In this document: positions 7,662-16,361 of the stretch, piece by piece | How the letters are laid out: every line of letters starts with the position of its first letter | How positions within the stretch are numbered: the stretch's first letter is position 1 | Source of the DNA: Bog-113 sp963752695 | GTDB taxonomy: Bacteria > Acidobacteriota > Terriglobia > Bryobacterales > Bryobacteraceae | Assembly: GCA_963752695.1 (NCBI GenBank) | Contig: CAVVZB010000004.1 | Location: 1-64,000 of the forward strand | Direction: 5' to 3' | Length of the DNA: 64,000 nucleotides | Made by a program: the position numbers and the translations under genes | Notes under the pieces: generated by a model | Seen by the model: the letters and a program-made list of their open reading frames with translations, nothing else | What the model was told of the DNA's origin: nothing | Databases searched by the model: none

Positions 7662-9218
7662 TTAAATCTCCCTGGATTTTAGCCTTTCCGAAATATGATC
7701 CGCTGCCCGGGCCGCCAGCGCCATGAAGGTCAACGTCGGATTCTTCTCCGAGGACGACGGGAAAATGCTCCCGTCCACGATATAGAGGTTAGGGACGTCG
7801 TGCGTCCGGCACTGCGCATTCACAACCGATGTCCGCGGATCACTCCCCATGCGCGCGCCTCCCATCTCATGATTGGGCGCCGGCTCGCTTGCAATGGATA
7901 GAATCTCAGCGCCGGAGGCTTTCAAGATGTCCGTCGCCCACCGGCTCATCTCTGTAAATAGCTTTCGATCATTGACTCCCCATTTCAGATTCCGCCGGGC
8001 ACTGGGCAAACCGAAAATGTCGGGATGGGTTTCATCCAGATCGATATAGGAGTCTGGATTGGGAAGCATTTCGCCATACGGCGACATCACCACGAATGCC
8101 GGATAGCGCTCTTTAACTGATCGTTTGTAAGCCGCACCGAAGCCCGGCAGCGCGCGCGCCCATCCCACACTGCGGCGATTTTGATAGTTGAACTGCATAC
8201 CGAAGCTGCGCGCGTAATCCCGCTTGCGGTTGTGCATAAAGGACGGCACATACGCATGATCGAGAAAGCCTTCGTCATTGACGGCCGGCGTCCCAATCAA
8301 TCCAGTGAGAAACGCCTGAACGCCGCCCGTGAAATGCGGGATGAAGTGTCTGCCCAGTTGTCCGCTCGAATTGGCCAGCCCGGTGGGATACAGCCTGGAT
8401 TTTGACATCAGCAGCAACGCCACGCTCTGCACGGTCGCGCACGACACGACTACGCACCGTGCTTTCACTTCGCCTTCCGCTTTGGTCTCGCGGTTCAGAA
8501 AGCGGACTCCGGTTGCCGTGTTATCTGTCGAAATTGTCACCTCACGCACCACCGAGCTGTGCATGATGTCCAGTTTCCCGGTCTTGAGCGCGGGCTTCAT
8601 GTGCGAGTCATAGGAGTTGTATTTCGCCGCAACGTCGCAGCCGGCCATGCAGTTTCCGCAAAAGTGACAAGCCGGCCGGCCGTTTCCCGCTACGGATCGT
8701 GTTGCTTTGCGAACCTGAATAATCCGCACGCCCAGCCGCTCTGCCCCGCGCCGGATGAGATTGTCGCTGCACTTGAAAGGGACCGGAGGCAGGAACGCCC
8801 CATCAGGAAGGTCTTCCAAACCGTCGCGATTCCCGCAGACGCCTACTTCGCGCTCGATCCGTTCGTAGTATGGGGCCAGGTCGGCATAATCGATCGGCCA
8901 GTCCTCGCCCGCGCCGTCGTGACGACGTCCTTTGAAATCGCGCTGGCTGAACCGGAGAGCGACCGCGTTCCAGAGCAAACTCTTTCCGCCCACCCCACGC
9001 GACCGTTCGCTGTCAAATCCCGGAACCCCCGGCTTCATGGTCGGGATGGACCGGTTCGGAAAATCGAATGGCATCGCATGCGTGTTGAAAGCGGTGAAGG
9101 TGTTTACCGGCGGACCCCCTTCCACGACGGCAACATCTACACCCTTGCGCGCCAGATATGCCGCAAGCGTGCCACCGGAAGCCCCGGACCCAACAATGCA
9201 AACGTCGTAGATCTTCAT
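7662..9218 (-). CDS. GMC-family FAD-dependent dehydrogenase
   Basis: A 518-residue flavoprotein. It has an FAD-binding Rossmann motif (VCIVGSGASGGTLAAY, residues 6-21) and the GMC C-terminal domain with His (NHEMGG, H450) and Asn (KNPT, N493) catalytic positions. A cysteine-rich stretch, CHFCGNCMAGC (C184, C187, C190, C194), resembles the iron-sulfur-binding segment of FAD-glucose and gluconate dehydrogenase large subunits. That implies electron transfer to a cytochrome rather than to oxygen. It has no signal peptide, as expected if it is exported with the Tat-borne subunit downstream. The start at 9218 (ATG) fits the family; a GTG five codons upstream is possible. The likely substrate is a sugar, sugar acid or alcohol. 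Confidence 0.88.
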   Translation of the reverse strand: MKIYDVCIVGSGASGGTLAAYLARKGVDVAVVEGGPPVNTFTAFNTHAMPFDFPNRSIPTMKPGVPGFDSERSRGVGGKSLLWNAVALRFSQRDFKGRRHDGAGEDWPIDYADLAPYYERIEREVGVCGNRDGLEDLPDGAFLPPVPFKCSDNLIRRGAERLGVRIIQVRKATRSVAGNGRPACHFCGNCMAGCDVAAKYNSYDSHMKPALKTGKLDIMHSSVVREVTISTDNTATGVRFLNRETKAEGEVKARCVVVSCATVQSVALLLMSKSRLYPTGLANSSGQLGRHFIPHFTGGVQAFLTGLIGTPAVNDEGFLDHAYVPSFMHNRKRDYARSFGMQFNYQNRRSVGWARALPGFGAAYKRSVKERYPAFVVMSPYGEMLPNPDSYIDLDETHPDIFGLPSARRNLKWGVNDRKLFTEMSRWATDILKASGAEILSIASEPAPNHEMGGARMGSDPRTSVVNAQCRTHDVPNLYIVDGSIFPSSSEKNPTLTFMALAARAADHISERLKSREI

Positions 9219-9275
9219 GGCGCGCCGAAGCACCCATAGTTTATAACCTGCAGACGCGTACAGTCCCGTGGGCCT

Positions 9276-9827
9276 CTATGTAGCCATCACGGCCGGCGCA
9301 CCAGCCGGTTCCTGCTCGACCTTCCGGCGGAGCACGGCAGCGGAAACGAGCGTAATGATCAAGCCCACGGGCAACGGCTCAATAAAGGTGTAAGCCATGT
9401 TGATTAGAGGGTTCTGGTACGCCTGCTGAGACTGCTGGATCGCGGAAACCTGCGCCGCAGTCGTGGCAGGATCCAGTCCGGCCGCCTGGACTTTGTGGAT
9501 CTGCGCGGCAAAATAGCTGTCCATAAAATGCGGCATAAAGTTGAAGTACAAAATCTCCCACATCGCCACGTAACACACGGTGGTGACCAGCGTAATCAGG
9601 ATGCCGCAGGTGAAGGCGCGACCGAAAGAAATTCGCCCGTCGAGGGTATTGTCACGGTAGCTGCGGATCCCGAAGTAGACCAGCAGAAACGACGCCACCA
9701 TGATGGTGTAGCCAATCGCCATGCTGTGGCCGGAGCCAATCTTGTCGGCGAGGAGTAGCGAACCGCCCATCAGGACGGAAATCATAAGTCCGGCAATAAG
9801 GCCGAATGTGAGAACAACTCTTTTCAT
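9276..9827 (-). CDS. DUF4199-type membrane protein
   Basis: A 183-residue inner-membrane protein with about four transmembrane helices (residues ~5-25, ~35-55, ~70-95 and ~145-165), matching the architecture of the DUF4199 family. The start at 9827 is supported by AGGAGC eight bases upstream; the longer reading frame from 9893 adds a hydrophilic stretch atypical of the family. It lies between the membrane-anchored LuxR-type regulator and the GMC gene, all in the same direction. DUF4199 genes are often seen beside small LuxR-type or membrane regulator genes. Function unknown. Confidence 0.7.
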   Translation of the reverse strand: MKRVVLTFGLIAGLMISVLMGGSLLLADKIGSGHSMAIGYTIMVASFLLVYFGIRSYRDNTLDGRISFGRAFTCGILITLVTTVCYVAMWEILYFNFMPHFMDSYFAAQIHKVQAAGLDPATTAAQVSAIQQSQQAYQNPLINMAYTFIEPLPVGLIITLVSAAVLRRKVEQEPAGAPAVMAT

Positions 9828-9948
9828 GTGAAGCTCCTGGTCCGAGTGCGGACTCCAGCCAGAATGTAGTGTAACGAGGCCAAATGTCGTCATTCTTTCG
9901 GATGATTCTGCCGGGCAGGACGCAAAATCGTACTTCCGGGTGATGCGA

Positions 9949-10407
9949 TTAAGGCAGAAGTCCTAATTCCTTCGCGCGCTGGACGGCTTGGGTGCGCCGA
10001 GATGCTCCCAACTTGTCGAAGGCGCGGGCGCAATGTGTCTTCACGGTGTTCTCGGAAACGAAAAGATGCGCGGCAATTTCGCGGTTGCTCAAGCCGCGGG
10101 CGATCAAAGTGAGGACTTCCAGTTCGCGTGCTGTGATGCCGGCTCTATCCCGAAGGTCCGGATTGGGAACAAAGGTTTCGGGGGCCGGTGCCTCAGCGGG
10201 GACCAGCACCTCTTTTACGATCACAGTCTCGCGGCGGCGCGTGATGCGAAGACCAAGCCAAATGCCGAACGCCGCGAATAAAATGGCGATGAGGGCGCTA
10301 TAAATCTCGACCGAGTGCTCGATGATGACGAACCGGTATTCCGTGTATTGCAGGATGACAATAAGGATGCCGCCGACGAGACCGAAGAGGAGGACATGGC
10401 GCTTCAT
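9949..10407 (-). CDS. Membrane-anchored LuxR-type transcriptional regulator
   Basis: A 152-residue protein with two N-terminal membrane helices (residues ~3-21 and ~35-53) and a C-terminal LuxR/GerE helix-turn-helix. The latter runs from ITARELEVLTLIARGLSNREIA to NTVKTHCARAFDKLGASRRTQAV (residues ~88-145). It lacks a receiver or other sensory domain, so it probably binds DNA while held at the membrane. Its neighbour is a DUF4199 membrane protein, and the GMC dehydrogenase genes follow in the same orientation with a gap of about 120 bases. It is a plausible local regulator of that set (inference). Confidence 0.8.
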   Translation of the reverse strand: MKRHVLLFGLVGGILIVILQYTEYRFVIIEHSVEIYSALIAILFAAFGIWLGLRITRRRETVIVKEVLVPAEAPAPETFVPNPDLRDRAGITARELEVLTLIARGLSNREIAAHLFVSENTVKTHCARAFDKLGASRRTQAVQRAKELGLLP

Positions 10408-10436
10408 CCTGAGTTGGCAAGAACGATATCTCTAGC

Positions 10437-10739
10437 TTACACAGGATCAAGTGGAGGGCAGCCGATCGGGCCCTCGCAAAGGCGCACACCTGCGATACAG
10501 TACTTGATAGGCCCGTTTCGCAGTACGACCGAGGGGTGGAAATCGCGGCCGTTAATCAGCATCTTGTCAGCACAAACCTCCCATCCCGGAATAGACATAC
10601 TGTCCCGATCACGGCGGTAATGATTTCCATGAAGCGTTTCGATTGGCACCGGCAGAGCGCGGATCAATTGGCAGCGTTTCCATGATTCGCTGATCGTCGA
10701 CATTAAAAAATCAGTTCTGCCCGGACAGGAGCTGAACAT
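10437..10739 (-). CDS. Possible small protein, unrecognised
   Basis: A 100-codon frame with a fairly protein-like C-terminal half containing several cysteines (WEVCADKM, IKYCIAGVRLCEGPIGC). No Shine-Dalgarno is seen before the ATG at 10739 or the internal ATG at 10706. It resembles no family I recognise. It is mutually close to the plus-strand frame at 10739, so at most one of the two may be real. Confidence 0.25.
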   Translation of the reverse strand: MFSSCPGRTDFLMSTISESWKRCQLIRALPVPIETLHGNHYRRDRDSMSIPGWEVCADKMLINGRDFHPSVVLRNGPIKYCIAGVRLCEGPIGCPPLDPV

Positions 10740-10933
10740 TGATTTTCGGCAAACAGTTGATCCAGAGTGTGAAGCAGGATGAAGTTATTCCTTCGGTTGT
10801 CTTGTTCGAGGACGGGACCTACTCCGGCGACGCCGACTACGTCGAGAGAATCCTGAAGCGCCGACGTGCGGTCCGCGACGCGATCGGGGAACTCATAATT
10901 TTAAGCGACGATCTGAACCGCCCAGCATGCTGA
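10739..10933 (+). CDS. Possible small protein, TTG start
   Basis: A 64-codon frame whose TTG start is preceded by AGGAG at 7 bases spacing, the best argument for it being translated. The product is acidic and basic in alternation with no membrane segment (VLFEDGTYSGDADYVERILKRRRAVRDAIGELI). I do not recognise it. Confidence 0.35.
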   Translation: MIFGKQLIQSVKQDEVIPSVVLFEDGTYSGDADYVERILKRRRAVRDAIGELIILSDDLNRPAC

Positions 10934-11109
10934 CCTAGTCACGGGAACCGCAGTTGCGGAAATCTTCATCAGAGAGAAGGAAGATGGCGCTGCAGGCTTT
11001 GACGAGAAGGCGGCTTTGGTTAGCGGCCTCGGCGCTTTCCCGCCATTTTCCGGTCCTGGTGAACTAAACGTCCTAATCCCCCATCACTGCCCCAATCATC
11101 TAAATCGAC

Positions 11110-12516
11110 ATGCGCGAAATCAAGTTCGAGCCAGAGTTTTCCGCGTGGCGATCCAAGGCTCGCCAGTTGCTGATAGCCGGTTGGCATCCGCAAGACCTGA
11201 TCTGGCGTCCTGCGGACGACATGCAACCGACCTTATTCGAGCAGGAAGAGATCCAAGCTCCGGCCGCTGGCCGGAGACTCCCGTCCGTTCCTAAAGCCTT
11301 CCTTGAACTCGCCGAAACCGCCTCCTGCCACCGCGACCCGCAACGCTGGACCCTCCTCTATCGCGTCCTCTATCGACTGACCCACGGTGAGCCCAAGCTC
11401 CTCGAAATCGATTGCGACCCGGATGTTGCGACGCTCTACGAATTCCGCAAGGCGGTGAGCCGGGACATGCACAAGATGCGCGCCTTTGTCCGATTTCGCA
11501 AGAGCGGTGACGACTATATAGCCTGGCACCGGCCGGACCATCACATTGTGGAGGCGAACGCACCGTTTTTCGTACGGCGCTTCGGGTCTATGCCGTTTGC
11601 CATACTCACCCCGGATAAGAGCGCGTATTGGGACCTGGAATTGCTTAGGTTTGGACCAGGCGTACCGCAATCGGAAGCGCCGGCATCTGACGTCTTGGAA
11701 CATCTCTGGCTCGCTTACTATGCATCCATATTTAATCCCGCGCGGGTGAAAGTGAAAGCGATGAAGACGGAAATGCCCGTTCGGCATTGGGCGACTCTAC
11801 CAGAAACAGCGTTGATCCCAGGTTTGCTGGCCCAAGCCGGTACCCGTGTGAAAGAGATGGCAAAACAACAACCCGATTCCGCTTTGCGCTTCTTGCCAGC
11901 ATCGCGCGAGCTTCTGGAGCTTGCAACCGCCGCCAAAGGGTGCCAGGGATGCCCTCTGTATCAGTCCGCTACTCAGACCGTCTTCGGCGAAGGCCCTGCC
12001 AATGCGCGCGTAATCCTGGTTGGCGAACAGCCCGGCGACTCCGAGGATCTCGCAGGCCATCCATTCGTCGGTCCGGCCGGCAAAATCTTGGATCAAGCGC
12101 TCGAGGAATCGGGTGTTGAACGCGGCGGCTTGTACATCACTAACGCGGTGAAACACTTCAAGTTCGTGGAGCGCGGCAAGCGCCGCCTTCACCAGAAGCC
12201 TGGAGGACTAGAGATTTCAGCCTGCCGCCCCTGGCTCGAAGCCGAAGTAGCGGCCATTCAACCGGCTCTAATCGTCTGTATGGGCGGGACAGCCGCACAA
12301 TCGGTGATGGGCCGCGCGGTCAAAGTTCTCACCGAGCGCGGCAAGCTGGTCCCACATCACTGGGCCGAACGGGCTCTGATCACCATTCATCCTTCCGCCA
12401 TTCTCCGCGCACCCGACGAGCAAGCTAGAGTTGCGCAGTACCGAGCCTTTGTCGATGACCTGCGCATGATCCCATCCGCTCTACAGGCCGCCCCCGCAGC
12501 GGGAGCGTTAAACTGA
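11110..12516 (+). CDS. DUF4130 - UdgX fusion, uracil-DNA glycosylase-superfamily protein
   Basis: A 468-residue two-domain protein. Residues ~1-250 match the DUF4130/TIGR03915 'putative DNA metabolism' domain (LLYRVLYRLTHGEPKLLEI, VRHWATLPE). Residues ~265-460 are a UdgX-type uracil-DNA glycosylase. Visible motifs are FeS-ligand cysteines C278 and C281 (GCQGCPLY), motif 1 GEQPGD (305-310), the UdgX-specific loop KRRLHQ (357-362) with His361, a third cysteine C372 (ACRPW), a possible fourth (C390) and HPSA (427-430). In characterised UdgX the His of the KRRIHQ loop becomes covalently linked to the DNA sugar after uracil release. The predicted role is uracil detection or repair in the cytoplasm. 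The ATG lies at 11110; no radical-SAM partner is visible nearby. Confidence 0.9.
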   Translation: MREIKFEPEFSAWRSKARQLLIAGWHPQDLIWRPADDMQPTLFEQEEIQAPAAGRRLPSVPKAFLELAETASCHRDPQRWTLLYRVLYRLTHGEPKLLEIDCDPDVATLYEFRKAVSRDMHKMRAFVRFRKSGDDYIAWHRPDHHIVEANAPFFVRRFGSMPFAILTPDKSAYWDLELLRFGPGVPQSEAPASDVLEHLWLAYYASIFNPARVKVKAMKTEMPVRHWATLPETALIPGLLAQAGTRVKEMAKQQPDSALRFLPASRELLELATAAKGCQGCPLYQSATQTVFGEGPANARVILVGEQPGDSEDLAGHPFVGPAGKILDQALEESGVERGGLYITNAVKHFKFVERGKRRLHQKPGGLEISACRPWLEAEVAAIQPALIVCMGGTAAQSVMGRAVKVLTERGKLVPHHWAERALITIHPSAILRAPDEQARVAQYRAFVDDLRMIPSALQAAPAAGALN

Positions 12517-12535
12517 AACCGAAAAGAGACTCCAT

Positions 12536-13408
12536 ATGACGTTTGGCTTTCTAAAAACCTTGCAGTCCGCCTACTCCAATCTGAACCCGGAGCAGGTGCG
12601 CCAACTCGCCAATAAGCCGCTTACCATCGAACTTGTGGCCGATACCGAAGAGGCTTACACCTACATGGAAGCCTATTTGCTTCCCGCGCAAACATTGGCC
12701 GCCGATCGCGTAACCGGGCTGAAGACACTGCATCGCAACAGCAATCGCAATAAGCCGGAAAACGCCGATATCACTATCTATGAGCAAGGCATCGCCTGCC
12801 CGAGCGGCGCATTTACCTTCTACGCCGAACATCCCGAGCGAACCGTCTGCGATATTCTTGAAGCCCATAGCGATCTGGAAGTGAGTTTGGCGCGCCAGTT
12901 CCTCGTGTTCCGGCAACCCGCAGTGCATCGCATCATCTCGCGTATTGCCAAAGAGAATGCGCTGTTCACCTTGGCTACCGCGATGCCAAATGTCATCCCC
13001 AACTTCCTGGAATTGCCGTGGGCGCTGGGCGAATATGCCACGGATTCCGCGTTTTTGACAGTGAATCAGGTCCGCTTGGCATTTCTGATCGCGGGCGCGA
13101 GTGGGCGCGATATCGGGCTTGCCGAGCAGAAGGCTGAAATCCTCGGCATCGTGGCAAGCGCATTTGGCTGGCGGGCGTTGGCTCGCGAACTCGTAGGCAA
13201 GATTCCCCTTGGCGGCGGCCTGATTCCGAAAGCTGCCATCTCTTGGGCGGGCACTTTCGTTCTCGGCCGCGCTATCGAGCAGGCTTACCTTACTGGTGAC
13301 CGCTTGCGCCGCAATGAGCACAAAGAAATGTACGCGGTTGCTCTGGAGCGCGGCAAAGTGGTCGCCGCTCAACTTCTGCGCACTCTGCGAAAGCCTACTG
13401 CCGCCTAA
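12536..13408 (+). CDS. Hypothetical protein with DUF697-like C-terminus
   Basis: A 290-residue protein 19 bases downstream of the UdgX fusion and probably co-transcribed. The first ~130 residues are soluble with no motif I recognise. The rest has several hydrophobic, glycine-rich helices (FLELPWALGEYATDSAFLTVNQVRLAFLIAGASG, IPLGGGLIPKAAISWAGTFVLGRAIEQAY) of the kind found in YcjF/DUF697 proteins, which often accompany GTPase domains. No GTPase motif is present here. Start ATG at 12536 with AAGAGA upstream. Function unknown. Confidence 0.6.
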   Translation: MTFGFLKTLQSAYSNLNPEQVRQLANKPLTIELVADTEEAYTYMEAYLLPAQTLAADRVTGLKTLHRNSNRNKPENADITIYEQGIACPSGAFTFYAEHPERTVCDILEAHSDLEVSLARQFLVFRQPAVHRIISRIAKENALFTLATAMPNVIPNFLELPWALGEYATDSAFLTVNQVRLAFLIAGASGRDIGLAEQKAEILGIVASAFGWRALARELVGKIPLGGGLIPKAAISWAGTFVLGRAIEQAYLTGDRLRRNEHKEMYAVALERGKVVAAQLLRTLRKPTAA

Positions 13409-13454
13409 GCGTCTTGTTATCCTGGATATTCGAGTTCATTCCTGAGGTAACCCG

Positions 13455-14726
13455 GTGGCATTAGTAGAGGGCTGTAAGCATTCGATTGAAGTGTCGGTGC
13501 CTGTTGACGCGGTGGATGCGGAAGCCGAAAAAGTAGCTGGCGAAATACAGAAGAAAGCGCGTATTCAGGGGTTTCGGCCAGGCAAAGCGCCGCTGTCGAT
13601 GATCCGCAAAGGTTTTCAGCCGGATATCCGGCAGAAGGTTTTAGAAAACCTGATCCCGCGTTACCTCGACCGTCGGTTCGAAGAGGAACATCTCCGGGTA
13701 GTCAGTCGGCCTGATGTCAAGGAAGTCCACTTCCAGCCGGGCGAGCCGCTGGTATTCAAGGCCGAGTTCGAAGTCGCTCCTGAATTCGAGTTGGGAGAAT
13801 ATCGCGGCTTGGAAGTCGCCTATGCCGAGCCCGTCGTTTCGGACGAGGATGTCGACCAGCGTATTGCCGAGATGCGGGACCAAAAGGCGTCGTACGTCAA
13901 TGTGGACCCTCGGCCGCTCGAAGACGGCGACTTCGCAGTCTTGTCGCTTGAAAGCGTAAGCGGCGTGGATGAGCCGGTGCACAGCGATGAGATCACGCTC
14001 GAACTCGGCGGTAAAGACACGTTGCCGGATTTTACCGAGGGCTTGCGTGGTCTCGCGCCCGGCGATGAAAAAGATTTGGAAGTCACCTATCCGGATGATT
14101 ACGGTTCGGAGAAGCTTTCCGGGAAGACCGTGCTGTTTCACATTCGTGTTAGCGGCGTGCGGCGCAAGGAACTCCCCGAGCTTAACGACGAGTTTGCTCA
14201 AGACCTGGGCGATTACCGGACTATGGATGAACTGCGGCAAGCCTCTCGCAAGTTGATTGCAATGCAGCGGGAGTTTGAAGCCCAACAGGTCGCCAAGAAT
14301 CTGCTGGTCGAGCAGCTAGTAAACACGCATTCGTTCGCGATTCCGCAAGCCTATGTCGACAATCAGATCGAAACCCGTGTCTCGCAACGCCTGGAAGAAA
14401 TCGCCCGTGAAGGCGTCGACATCAGTCAATTCAAACCGGATTGGGAGAAGTTGCGGGAAGCACAGGGCGAGCAAGCCCGGCGGGAAGTGGCTGCGAGCTT
14501 ATTACTGGGCCGCATCGCGGAGCGCGAGAGCCTGCACGCCACCCAGGACGAAGTAACCAAACAGGTGGAGCATATCGCTCGCCAACAGCGCCAGTCCATT
14601 CCGCTGGTCCGCAAGCGGCTGGAAGAAAATGGCGGTATGGATCGCATCGCGAATCGCATCGTCACGGAGAAAACCCTGAACCTGCTGTTCGAAAATGCGC
14701 GAAAAGTTGCGCCAGTAACCGCTTAG
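13455..14726 (+). CDS. tig: Trigger factor, ribosome-bound chaperone
   Basis: A 423-residue protein with the ribosome-binding signature GFRPGKAP (residues ~36-43) in the N-terminal domain. It has a central FKBP-like peptidyl-prolyl isomerase region (about 150-240, FAVLSLESVSG ... GSEKLSGKTVLFHIRV) and a helical C-terminal chaperone domain. Trigger factor meets nascent chains at the ribosome exit tunnel. The start is a GTG at 13455 preceded by TGAGGTAA. The usual downstream clpP/clpX are absent; a secreted glycosidase follows instead. Confidence 0.95.
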   Translation: MALVEGCKHSIEVSVPVDAVDAEAEKVAGEIQKKARIQGFRPGKAPLSMIRKGFQPDIRQKVLENLIPRYLDRRFEEEHLRVVSRPDVKEVHFQPGEPLVFKAEFEVAPEFELGEYRGLEVAYAEPVVSDEDVDQRIAEMRDQKASYVNVDPRPLEDGDFAVLSLESVSGVDEPVHSDEITLELGGKDTLPDFTEGLRGLAPGDEKDLEVTYPDDYGSEKLSGKTVLFHIRVSGVRRKELPELNDEFAQDLGDYRTMDELRQASRKLIAMQREFEAQQVAKNLLVEQLVNTHSFAIPQAYVDNQIETRVSQRLEEIAREGVDISQFKPDWEKLREAQGEQARREVAASLLLGRIAERESLHATQDEVTKQVEHIARQQRQSIPLVRKRLEENGGMDRIANRIVTEKTLNLLFENARKVAPVTA

Positions 14727-14763
14727 CCTCCGCTTCCCGCGGGCACGGTATATACTTGCCCGC

Positions 14764-16320
14764 ATGACGATTTCGCGAAGAGACACGCTCCTTGCACTCG
14801 GAGGCGCTCTAGCTGCAACGACGTTGCCTGCAAGCGCTCAGCCGACCACCCCATCCGGCGTTCCCGCAATTCTGTCAGGCCCTTTTCAAGGCACGCGCGA
14901 ATCGTTGCAAGCGTACGAAGTCCCCGCGTGGTTCCGGGATGCGAAGTTTGGAATCTGGGCGCATTGGGGGCCGCAATCAGCGCCGGAAGCTGGCGATTGG
15001 TATGCCCGCAACATGTATCGCCAGGGTGACAAGCAATATCAGTCGCACCTTACCGCCTACGGCCATCCCTCTAAGTCCGGCTTCAAAGATATTATTCCTA
15101 CCTGGAAAGGCGATAAGTTTGACGCAGATTATCTTGTCGACTTATACAAGAAAGCCGGCGCCAAATACTTCGTCAGCATGGGCGTCCACCACGATAACTT
15201 CGACATGTGGAATTCCAAGCACCAGCGTTGGAATGCCGTCAACATGGGACCGAAGAAGGACATCGTGGGAATGTTCCGCGACGCGGCCCGGCGAAACGGG
15301 CTGAAGTTTGGAGTTAGTGAGCACTTATGGATCAGTTATAAGTGGTTCGCGGTAAATCGCGGTAGCGACGCCACCGGGCCGCTCGCCGGCGTTCCGTACG
15401 ACGGTCACGACCCACAATACGCCGATCTTTACCACGACTACACGGGCGTCGACTATCAGAAGTTCATCAAGAAGCTCGATTGGGACGATAACGACATTCC
15501 CGTTCGATGGAAACAGCAATGGTATCTCCGCATGAAAGATCTTCTCGATAACTACCAGCCCGATCTTCTCTACACCGACGGGGCCTTGCCTTTCGAAAGT
15601 TATGGACTGAACATCGTCGCGCATCTCTACAACATGAGTGCCAAGCAGAACTCCGGCCGCACGCAAGCGGTTTACAACAGCAAGCGCCAGGAGGACTGCG
15701 CGAACGGCGTCTGCGTCTTAGACGTGGAACGCGGCGTGGTGGATAAGATTTGGCCTACCGCCTGGCAGACCGATACCTGCGTTGGGGAATGGCATTACAA
15801 CCGGAGCGCGAAGTACAAAACGCCCAAGACCGTAATCGATATGCTCGCCGACATCGTGAGCCGCAATGGGAACCTACTGCTCAACTTCCCTTTGCCGAAT
15901 AGCGGCATGTTGGACGCCACGGAATTGGAGATCCTGGCGGGTATCACCCGGTGGATGAATGTGAACAGCGAAGCCATTTACGGCACCCGTCCCTGGAAGA
16001 TCTATGGCGAAGGTCCAAGCACCCAAGTAGTGAAAAGCGCGACGGCCTTCAATGAAAAAGGACACGTCAATTTCACTGCGGAAGACGTTCGCTTCACCAC
16101 CAAGGGGCGCTCGCTCTATGCCCTGGTCATGGGTGTACCCGGCGAGTTGGCTCTAGTGAAGTCTCTCGCACAAAACCGCGCCGATAAGATCGCCAATGTC
16201 GAATTGCTTGGCTTTGGTGGCCCGCTCAAATGGGCACAGGAACCAGCCGGTCTGAAAGTCAACTTGCCCGATCAGAAACCTTCCGAGCATGCGATCACTC
16301 TGAAAGTCACTTGGGCTTGA
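14764..16320 (+). CDS. Secreted alpha-L-fucosidase, GH29
   Basis: A 518-residue glycoside hydrolase that should release fucose from glycans outside the cytoplasm. It has a twin-arginine signal (SRRDTLLALGGALAATTLPASAQ). The GH29 fold is shown by WFRDAKFGIWAHWGPQS, the HHDNFDMW block near residue 142 and the nucleophile region DLLYTDGALPF near residue 270, with Asp at the position of the GH29 nucleophile. A C-terminal beta-sandwich follows. GH29 also includes other specificities, so fucose is the likely rather than proven sugar. It stands 37 bases after tig. Confidence 0.9.
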   Translation: MTISRRDTLLALGGALAATTLPASAQPTTPSGVPAILSGPFQGTRESLQAYEVPAWFRDAKFGIWAHWGPQSAPEAGDWYARNMYRQGDKQYQSHLTAYGHPSKSGFKDIIPTWKGDKFDADYLVDLYKKAGAKYFVSMGVHHDNFDMWNSKHQRWNAVNMGPKKDIVGMFRDAARRNGLKFGVSEHLWISYKWFAVNRGSDATGPLAGVPYDGHDPQYADLYHDYTGVDYQKFIKKLDWDDNDIPVRWKQQWYLRMKDLLDNYQPDLLYTDGALPFESYGLNIVAHLYNMSAKQNSGRTQAVYNSKRQEDCANGVCVLDVERGVVDKIWPTAWQTDTCVGEWHYNRSAKYKTPKTVIDMLADIVSRNGNLLLNFPLPNSGMLDATELEILAGITRWMNVNSEAIYGTRPWKIYGEGPSTQVVKSATAFNEKGHVNFTAEDVRFTTKGRSLYALVMGVPGELALVKSLAQNRADKIANVELLGFGGPLKWAQEPAGLKVNLPDQKPSEHAITLKVTWA

Positions 16321-16361
16321 GGAACATCACACCCACAGCCCGCTGCTAGAATACAGACTTC

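Larger units (their letters stand above)
10408..11109. other. Gene-poor 702-base interval
   Basis: Between the LuxR-type regulator and the UdgX fusion I see only two weak, mutually exclusive small reading frames (listed separately) and no RNA gene, repeat or terminator. A 27-codon frame from an ATG at 10984 with a GAAGGAAG upstream is too short to support. Confidence 0.5.

Noticed and set aside
12551..13372. A 273-codon frame opposite the DUF697-like gene
   Set aside because: It mirrors the plus-strand gene, which has better composition, start signal and neighbour spacing.
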